A stretch of DNA of 64,000 nt. It comes from Lepas anatifera. Lineage: Eukaryota; Arthropoda; Thecostraca; Lepadidae. Where the stretch lies: contig JAOTON010000896.1 of the NCBI GenBank assembly GCA_034440635.1, forward strand, positions 2,239,001 through 2,303,000, given 5' to 3'. Shown here piece by piece: positions 56,041 through 64,000 of the stretch; within the stretch, counting starts at the first letter, position 1, and every line of letters starts with the position of its first letter. The notes beneath the pieces are model-generated. The model ran no database searches. It saw only the letters and a program-made list of their open reading frames with translations, and was not told where the DNA came from. The position numbers and the translations under genes are program-made.

Positions 56041-58582
56041 ATGGCGTCGCCTAGCACTTCAGGGCCTCGGACGAGGCAGAAGAGCGAATGTCATCTGTCC
56101 GCCTTTGTCGGTGCTCCAAAGGAGTTCTCTATCGCTGATGTGCCAAGAAATAGGGCTGTTATACAGAGGGCGTTGCTTCTGAGAGAGACCAAGCAATTAA
56201 AAGGGGTCGACTACAGGAACTACTCTTCAAAGGAGATCGCCTCAGATCTCGTCCCCCTGGTAGAGGCTCAGTGGCAGAAATTCAATGTTCTTTTCACAGC
56301 GCCAGTTACAGTGGGCAGAAAAAGTCTCGCACAGAAAATCGAAAGGTTGTTGAACCGAGCGATCAACGCTGCCCACGGCAGGGGGAAGACTGGGGAGAGG
56401 GCAGAGGTGGAAATCAGTCTCGACATACTGTTTGACATTGTGCTCTGCAGCCACACTATCTACCTGTGTCACGAGTCTGATTCCGGCTGCCCAAACACTA
56501 AACAATGCAAGAAGGAGGTCCACATCAGTTGCACCTGTTCACGAGATATGAAGGTGCAGTGGAGGAATTGGCATGGCTCCACAGTCAGAGACTGAAGGTA
56601 GGAGAACGCGGAGGAATGCAGATGTCGGTAGCAGATACCAAGGCAACCAGAAAATATGACAAGATTCTGGAAAACAAGGCAGCTAAAGCTGAGGCCAGGA
56701 TGAAAATGAAGAGGAAAATGGAGTCAGAGAAGGAAAACTTGAAAAAGCGAACACTGGATATCGAGGATGATGACATCGAACTGACAGAACAGTGTGATGA
56801 GATGGAGTATGAGCCTCCTACAAGACGTCTTACCAGGGAGGAAGAGTGTGAGGTGAGGAGTTTAGTCAACAAGCTGCTAGTGGAGAAACTGGGGGCAGAA
56901 CACGTGTACCTAGTGATGAGGTACTTAACGACGCCGGTACTGAAGAGAAACTACATGAGCATCACGAAAACGGCCTCAGAAAGTCTAAGGTTCGAGGTAT
57001 CACCTGCAGCAGCGGCCGCCGTGGTCTCCGGCTTTCTGAAAGATCTCATTGCTGCAGGTCACCTCAGTGAGGAAATGTCATACCTGGCAGTCGACCCCAG
57101 TAAGCTGCGCAGTGCCAGAGAGGCTGTCATGTCTGCAGCACGGGAGACAGATGATGTCAGAGCCAAGGGAGAATGCATAGAGGCAATATACTTCGATGGC
57201 AGGAAAGACAGTACCAGGACATGGGTGCCAAATACCTGTGGACGCCTTCACCCCAAGATCATAAAGGAGGAACACATCACTGTGACAGCAGAACCTACGG
57301 GGCGCTACCTCTCCCACTTCACCCCAGAGCCTGCTGTTCAGCCTGAAAAGCCTGCCAAGAAGGTGGCTGAAGGATTGTACGAAGTTCTAGGAACTATGGT
57401 GCCACGGAGACCTGTACCACGTTGGGTGGCGACTCATACAACGGAAACACGGGATGGAGGGGCGGGACAAATGCACACTTGGAGAGGATGCTGGGACACA
57501 AGTGCCACTGGAGCGCGTGCCTCATCCACACCAACGAGTTGCCGCTTCGCCATCTCATAGAGAAGCTTGATGGTAAAACATCCAGCAAGGATGGCTTCAC
57601 TGGCGAAATCGGAAAACTTCTCTCCAAGGTATCTGAGATGGAGTTAAATCCCAACTTCCGCGCCCTGCCTGGTGGAGAAGACCTCATAGCTCTTCCTGAA
57701 GACGTCGTCAAAACCCTCTCCACTGACGCTTGCATCAGCTACAAATACGTGCAGGCTGTCAACGCCGGCATCCTACCTCCGCAGTTGGCCGCTCTGAAGC
57801 CTGGTCCCATCGTGCACTCCAGGTGACTCACCACTGGCGAGGCTCTCCTCATGATGTGGACCAGAGAGCACGGTCTGACGGGTGAACCGCTGAAGACCCT
57901 GGAACTGTTTGTGCAGTTCTGTCTGCAGTTCTATTTCAAACTTTACTTTGATATCAAAGTGAAGCACCACCTGATCGACGGGCCTCACCACGTGCTCACG
58001 CAACTACGGATCCTCCACACCCTCCCTGAGAAGGTGCAGAAAATTGTGGTGCCATATGTACGCAATGGCGCATGGTACAGCCACAGTGAGCGTCTCCTTC
58101 TCTCTCTGCTGGGAAGCCCGACTGTAGCGGACAGAAAGTTTGCAGCGGATATTATCCGGAAGATCCGAGGCAACAACGAGCTGGGGGACAACTCGGTGAG
58201 GGCCAGGAAGATGCCTAAGCTGAGCTTGAAAGCGACCTCACTGAGGAACATGATTGTTTGGAAGATGGAGGAGGCGCACGAGCCAGTGTTCACCTGCAAG
58301 TTCAACACGGAGGAGCTGAAGACCCTGGTGGAGAAACCGTGTGATGTGCCCAAGCTCTCCGTCACTACTGTGTCCACTGAGAACACCGTGAAGATTGTGA
58401 CTGAGGCGTCTAGTGCTGTGGTGGGTCAGGAGAGGAGAGATGGTTACGTGCGTGCTAGGGTCCATAGCAGGGAGCACCAAGGAAGTCTTCAGGACCAAGA
58501 AAGACATCATGGCCATATTCTAGTTGCATTCTCACGCATGCTGTTGCTTGATGTGAACTGTTTACTTTCAAAGCAGCTGTGA
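56041..58582 (+). pseudogene. Transposase-like or domesticated-transposon protein, unknown family, broken
   Basis: The ATG at 56041 follows an acceptor-like TTTCAG, hinting at a spliced leader exon. The N-terminal frame (MASPSTSGPRTRQKSE) runs to about 56520, then shifts. The second frame has a basic coiled stretch (KAEARMKMKRKMESEKENLK), an acidic IEDDDIELTEQCDE segment and IEAIYFDGRKDST. A third frame reads GGDSYNGNTGWRGG, HKCHWSACLIHTNELPLRHL and GEDLIALPEDVV, ends at TGA 57824 (HSR|LTTG, where a Trp would be expected), and resumes as LTTGEALLMMWTREHG to LPEKVQKIVVPYVRNGAWY. I recall similar uncharacterised proteins scattered in many invertebrate genomes; the DGRKD and GDSYNGNTG blocks could be DDE acidic sites, but this is inference. 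Confidence 0.6.
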
Positions 58583-59535
58583 CTGTGGATATTCATTAAT
58601 TGTGTGTTATTTAGTGTTATCTATGCCTTGTTGGTAAGTGGTATGTTTCTGTCAAAGGCTCCTGGTTAAGCGCTCGTATGTGGTTAAGGCCGTGATCCTG
58701 GTGGGTGCGAGCCGTGAGGTCCGACGTAACGTGACACTTGTACGGGTCGAATGATGGTGGTGATTCATCTTAAAGTCGATGTGCAGCTCGTAGTAAGACT
58801 CAGAACTGGACAAGCAGTTCCAGGATCTTCAGCCACTTACTAGTTAGCCTGCGATTTCTTGTCCACATGATAAGCAGTGGTATGCCATTGGTATGCCACC
58901 TGGCCAATAGGACCAGGTTTTAGCTCAGCCAAGATGCAGCTTTTGGCTGTCTGCACGTATTTGTAACTGGAGCAGGATGATTACGGGGTCGGGGAAGTAG
59001 CAGTGGCCAGACAAGGTTTGTGGAAGACATTCCGCTGTTCAAATGACTGACGGCAGTGTGTCGGACATTTCTTAGGACCTTGACAACAATACTCGCCCTC
59101 TGTTGTTTTTGTGTCTGTTTGGGCACAGCAGACATGTTTGTACCTGCTTCAGCCTTTTTAGTTCATGAGTGCCCTACTCAACTAAGATCTCATGTGTTTT
59201 GCGCAGCAGACAGGCCGTATTGGTCACGCTCCGTGCGCAGATGCGGCTTTAATTCTGGCATACGCATATCAATAAAACATGCCTAACTTTAGACCAGTTT
59301 TTACCCAGCAAGATGATCTTAAATAAAAAATGCTTGAAGTAAAAAGCTTCTAGAATTTAAAAATATATAAGAATATGCCTGAGCCATGTTGATGAAATGA
59401 ACTTGACACACATGCTGTACCCTACTGCACACTGTACATAGGTTGTTTCACATTATCAGAACTAGACTAGATCAACATTATATGAACTAGATGCCACTGT
59501 ATTACCGTATCCTAATGGCACTCAGTTCAAAATGC
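58583..59535. other. Intergenic, no gene recognised
   Basis: Possibly the 3' UTR of the preceding element. An inverted pair of GGTTTTAGCTC/GAGC...AACC-like segments was not convincing as a terminal repeat. Confidence 0.45.
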
Positions 59536-59540
59536 GGGCA

Positions 59541-59857
59541 GTCACCGCTGTTGTTAAGCCGTTCAACTCTAATCTGGCCACACATGCCCCCTGGAGCGAC
59601 CTGACTACGCTTTCATGGACAACACGCCACCCTACGACATCTGCTGTCGCACACTGCACAGCGATCGCCCATTTTGCGCCGACCTCGGCTACCTGCTTGG
59701 CCGGATCGTCTCCTCCGCTTCGATGGTGCCCGCAACGTTGATCTCGCCGAGCTCCAGACCATCCTGGTGCCGTACCCGCGCATCCGCTTGCCGTTGGTGA
59801 CGTGCGCCCGGTCATCTCTGCCGAAAGGGCGTACCACGAGCACCTGTCTGTATTATT
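59541..59857 (+). pseudogene. Alpha-tubulin pseudogene fragment
   Basis: Reading through three frames gives [64 protein letters not shown] and [13 protein letters not shown], in order, matching about residues 165-285 of alpha-tubulin. At least three frame changes and substitutions show it is dead. There are no introns, and both ends are cut, so it is a truncated retrocopy. Confidence 0.85.
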
Positions 59858-59879
59858 AACTTCTGCTTCGAGTCCGTCA

Positions 59880-60241
59880 ACTAGACGAACAAATGTTCCT
59901 GAATTTCGCACCAGACAGGGCCCTCTTAAGCCCTCTACAGCACTCTGTTCGGTAACAAAAAGGGCCCTTTTTACCCATCAAGGCCCTTTTGGTGCTGTCG
60001 CAGAGACCCTTTTCGGGGGCCGCCCCCCTTAGCAAAATCCTGGCTACGCCCCCGGATAAGACCACCTTACTCAACGCTACAAAACTGAGTTTAGCTCATG
60101 GCCATGCTCGCGAGAAACCAATCAATTTTACACAAATGTATATTGACTGCAGCCAAGTTTAAAGCTTTGGCTTTGTCTACTCATTATTTCACAGCCCTGC
60201 GGTATTTATCAACCCAGCAGTGATGTTGCTAGCTGACATGC
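59880..60241. repeat. Spacer with one diverged unit of the window-bracketing repeat
   Basis: Text at 60080-60235 (CATGGCCATGCTCGCGAGAA, ACCAATCA, CCAGCAGTGATGTTGCTAGC) parallels 1158-1400 and 63830-64000, so the large repeat family is present here too. The AGGGCCC-rich stretch at 59920-60010 is unexplained. Confidence 0.5.
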
Positions 60242-62102
60242 TTAACACGCGCATTGACGGGGGTCTAAGCCACCTTCGCTTTGACGGGGGGTACCATCCC
60301 CCTCTAAGATCTCGAGAACCACGGTAGGTAGCGAAAAACAGTAAACGGCGTTGGGTGAGCCCATCTACTTCGCCATCGAAAATATTTGTACCATTGTTTT
60401 TGTCACGTCACATTTAACCCGCGCCCCACCGGGGGTCCGGCGCCACCTTCGCCCCACCGGGGGGGCCATCGATGGCCCCCCTCTAACTCCGAAAATATGG
60501 GCGTTAGCGCAAATCTGCAAAGTGCAATAGAAAGCTCGCGTGAATTCAGTAAGAAATTACTTCGCATGTTTTAGTGCTCAGGTCAATGGTTTGACCTCCA
60601 GAGGTCAAATTAGGTCAAGATCGGCTATTTTCACTCAAATATGCAATGATTAAGCAAACTGGGCATAACTCTTATGTCATTAGAGCTATTGAGGCCTGGT
60701 AAAGTACATTTGATAGCAAATTGCCAGTACTTTTTCCGCTATGTGGAACGTAAAGACCTCCCGCCAGTGGTTTGACCGCCAGAGGTCACCTCGTGACCTA
60801 ATATGACCTGAGGTCACGAAAGGTCAAAAAGTGACCTTGCCGTATATCAAATGAAAGCCAGTGACAAGACAAACACGATGGTGTTTGTTTCACCGCTCTA
60901 GCCCAATTAGGTCAAAGTTATTGTCAAAATACTGTTTTTGACCCCTGGTGACCTTGGATGACCTTGGAAAAGTCAAAGGGCAAATATGACCCCTGGGATC
61001 CGTGAAAGGGTGTCCAAAAACATTGTTCTGAGCAGTCTGAGTATTTGCAATCATTTTTGTGGCTTTCATATCATGAAATAGCTTTTCCCATGCTTTTCCA
61101 ATGGGAGAGGTCGCCTCGTGACCTGACCTCAGGGCACGAAATCGAAAAATCCCGGATATACACCTTGTAGACCCTGGAGGGTCATGAAGTGTAGGAAGTT
61201 TCAAATCGATCGACTTTGAAATGTAGCTCTTACAGACCTCTAAAGGTGAAGTGAGGTGACCTTGGTTGACCTCGTCTGGTGACCTGACCTTGGATGACCC
61301 GGGGTAAAAAATTTCAGAGATGATGGGAAAATGACGCAGTGAGAGGTAGAGCCCTCAACCGCGGTGCTGCGCCTGTTTTTTCTGCTATCCCGGAAAACCT
61401 TAGGGGGCCATCGATGGCCCCCGGTGGGCGAGGGTTAAGGTCACGAGGGTCAAAACATGCCGTCATAGGGATAGCATGCAAATGAAGGTTTTCGGCCATT
61501 ACATCTGAACAATTAAAGATAGAGCAAAACAACTTGAACTGTATGAATCCTCGCAGCAAGCTGAATCGAATGATATATAATTTGACATTACTAGGCAAAT
61601 CAAGGATTTGACCCGACCTGAGGTCAGTCAAGGTCAAATTATATAAAATTTATATGTTTCGAACCGCAAAGGCAAGGCAAGTCTAATGTAGCTAAAATAA
61701 ACGCTCTATCACCATCTGTTACTGTGTTATTCAGCCAAACCATTTTCCCATCTATTTCCAACGGAGAGGTCATGGCAGGTACCTGACCTTAGGTCATCGA
61801 TATAAAAAATACCGGAATATATTTTAGAGAATTCGGTGGGCCCATTATGTGACATGAGTTTCAATCGGATAAATTCACCCTGTTCCGACTTATGCTATCT
61901 TAAACTTTTTTTGAGGTCAGGTCACTTGACCTGTACTGGTGACCTGACCTGAGATGACCTAACCTTAAAATGTTAACATAAGTTGTAAAAATGATGAGAG
62001 AAAAGGTATGCTAAGCACGGTGGCGCTACGCGCCACCGTTTTTCTGCTATCTCCGAAAAACACGAGGGGGCGGGTACCCGCCCCCGTCAATGCGCGTGTT
62101 AA
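60242..62102 (-). mobile_element. TTAA element, family B (copy B3), host of A5
   Basis: The doubled end is at the left (TTAACACGCGCATTGACGGG, then CTTTGACGGGGGG) and the single end with GGGGGCGGGTACCCGCCCCC at the right. Without A5 it is about 836 bp, close to B1 and B2. It is more diverged than they are. Confidence 0.9.
60414..61438 (-). mobile_element. TTAA element, family A (copy A5), nested in B3
   Basis: Reverse complement of A2 with high similarity. It is inserted at a TTAA in B3; in B1 and B2 the same position reads CCTTAAATGTGACC, so the TTAA was pre-existing and is now duplicated. Single end at the right, doubled at the left. Rich in AGGTCA/TGACCT. Confidence 0.93.
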
Positions 62103-62340
62103 TGCATATTTAGTAGGTACCTACTACAAAATAATGAGGCAGGGCTAGGGGCATTAAAGTAAGCTTCAAACATATTCAAACGGTAGCCAGATGAAGGAGA
62201 GATACAGCTTTTCCTCATACAATCGTCCCCTGTAGTGTCCTGTTTAGCCACTAGCCTCTGGAGGAACTAAACGGCACCCCCCATCTTATTCAAAAATTAC
62301 AAAACTGAGCACAACTTGTGGTTATGCGCCCCAAAAACCC

Positions 62341-64000
62341 ATCTGTTCCAAGCTAGTGTGCTCTACCTCACAGTAAAAGAAAAGCCTTGGCTACGTCCAC
62401 GCCATATTTGAAAGCTCTTCACATCTTTATTATCCCAGGAACAATATTCCACGTTGTCTTGTTTATAAAAGTTTAAATGTGATATTTATGAAGCAGGGAT
62501 AGCTCTAGATCATTGTAATTTTATTCAAACTAATTTATGTGCCTTGGCTACGTTCACGCAAATTAAAATACCTCTGCGGGTTTCTGTTTTTGCACAAATC
62601 ACGTTGCAATTTGCAGCGTTTAATATGTGTTCAACACGGAGGAACAGTACAACAAAATGACGGGTATTAATATATGCTTCAAGAAAGCTCAAATGTGCAT
62701 GAAATGAAACCGACTTTTCGCTTTCAATAATCAATGTCTTCTTATAACGTTTCCATTAACCCCTGAACTCTGGAGGGAAGATATGCTGTCCTTAACCGTA
62801 TTTAACAATGGGAAATGTACTGAGACTTGCTGCCATGCCCACCAAAAGCGTATCATATTTCTATCCTACCAATGTAATTGTATCCAGCCTAAGCACATTG
62901 TTTTGTCTATGTTGGCTCAGAATTCCAACCATCTGCGTGACTTTGTGAGCCCAGGAACCATGTTGCAACTTGCAGGGTTCAATACAACTTTAATACGGTA
63001 AAAACAGTCAAACAGCCTTACAAGTATTAATATATGCTTCGAGAAACCTCAAATTGAAATGAAATGAAGTTAAGCGTTCGCTGTACATACATACCACAAG
63101 TGTCTCTGTCTCGTTTTATTTCAGGGGCGGACGCAGAACCGAGTTTTGGGGGACCAAATCCATGTCTGCCTCTCCTCCTGGGGGAGGGGGGACGTGCAAT
63201 GTGGGTGCTCGACAGACCTAGTATAAGCTACCTCTCCAAGTATAAGATTGCTCCGCCTGGGCGGGGATGGGGGAGCGAAGATTTGTTTGCTCGACAGACT
63301 CTGGGTAAACACCTTTTCAAAAAAATATTCGGTGTTTGGGGGAAAAAGATAGTTTGGCCCCCTTCCAGCGCTTTGGGGGGCATGGCTGGAATGCCCCCTC
63401 CTTGCGTCCGCCAATATTTTATTTGATGCCTGTCCTGGAAGGGAATGTAATAAGCAGCCCCCAACCTTCTTTACCATTAGCAGAAAAAGTCAATATCATG
63501 GCCATTCTCGTTAAAAACCAATCAGATCTAGAACGTTGTAGCTTTACTCAAGCTAAGTACATGTCTCTTACCACCTTCGCTCAAAATTTCCGCGCTCTAA
63601 ACGCCTTTATTACGCAGGGACGATGCTGCAAGTTGTGGTGTTTAATAAATACGGTTTTAGCACGGTAAAAAAAACAGTCAAACAGCATTACAGGCATCAA
63701 GATATGCTCCAAGAAAACTGAAATGTATATGAGATGAGGCTAAAAGCTTGTTTTAGATAAAAGGTGTATTTGTGGCGTTGTATTTTACCCCTGGCCTGTG
63801 GCAGGAGGATAAGTTGCGACAACCTTAATTATCATTGTAAAATTAGTTAATATTGTGGTCATGCCAACCAAAAAACCTATCAGATCTAGAACAATGAAGT
63901 GATACCAAAACTAAGTGCAGATCATTGGGTACCTTCACGAAAAAGGTATAAGCTCTACACGTGGGTATTAGCCCAGCAGCGATGTTGCAGGTTGGCGTAC
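62341..64000. repeat. Long-period dispersed/tandem repeat, right copy
   Basis: Matches 1-1476 base for base over most of its length up to about 63706, with only scattered differences and one copy of the 107-bp segment that is doubled at the left. From 63706 it continues with a further diverged unit (AAACCTATCAGATCTAGAAC at about 63870; GCAGCGATGTTGCAGGTTGG at the end), so the array runs off the window edge. Confidence 0.85.

Noticed and set aside
1..63706. The two 1.4-kb edge repeats as LTRs of one element
   Set aside because: 62 kb apart, no TG..CA ends, no primer-binding site, and no gag/pol frame between them.

Overview
The window is nuclear DNA from an invertebrate animal. The evidence is a multi-exon diacylglycerol-lipase-type gene with consensus GT-AG introns, a DEG/ENaC channel sequence, carbonic-anhydrase-related sequences, an alpha-tubulin retro-fragment, non-LTR retrotransposons, tRNA-derived SINEs, a piggyBac element and very many short TTAA-flanked DNA transposons. 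I see no bacterial operon, rRNA gene, CRISPR array or phage feature. The phylum cannot be fixed from this sequence alone. Most of the 64 kb is repeat; host coding sequence is a small minority and much of it is damaged.

Layout. 1-1476 and 62341-64000 belong to one diverged long-period repeat family that brackets the window. 1.5-3.9 kb is a 30/60-bp minisatellite split by a TTAA element. 3.97-8 kb holds TTAA elements of two families. 8.1-9.97 kb is an array of about 165-bp units that flips orientation, with a small Harbinger-like MITE inside. 10.1-12.25 kb and 21.53-23.3 kb are an inverted duplication carrying two broken copies of a secreted, zinc-ligand-deficient carbonic anhydrase. 12.3-20.3 kb is a pile of DNA transposons, several sharing terminal TTAAs. 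A probable host exon lies at 20803-20924 (minus). 23.85-25.9 kb is a nearly intact LINE reverse transcriptase with one frameshift. 26.4-27.8 kb is a nested TTAA pair. 30.7-35 kb is tandem/inverted repeat, ending in a GGGCCCGG minisatellite.

35.4-43.2 kb is the best host gene: nine exons of a DAGL-type lipase (+). The splice sites and reading phases fit together, but there is an in-frame TAA in one exon and Gly in place of the catalytic Ser. Four of its introns contain tandem repeats built from the neighbouring splice site plus exon edge. Downstream, a minus-strand LINE (43.5-48.0 kb) is interrupted by a piggyBac element (45384-47844) inserted at TTAA; joining the flanks restores the LINE frame. 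50-53.5 kb has two more TTAA elements. 53983-55470 is a broken DEG/ENaC channel. 56041-58582 is a broken transposase-like gene of unknown family. 59.5 kb is an alpha-tubulin pseudogene scrap. 60242-62102 is a TTAA element hosting another.

The most unusual pattern is a group of at least five TTAA element families whose end sequences differ but whose architecture is the same: one terminal repeat at one end, two tandem copies at the other, a G5-N-C5 palindrome just inside, and, in most families, an interior packed with AGGTCA/TGACCT hexamers (the nuclear-receptor half-site). A piggyBac transposase, also TTAA-specific, is present in the same window, but its ends differ.
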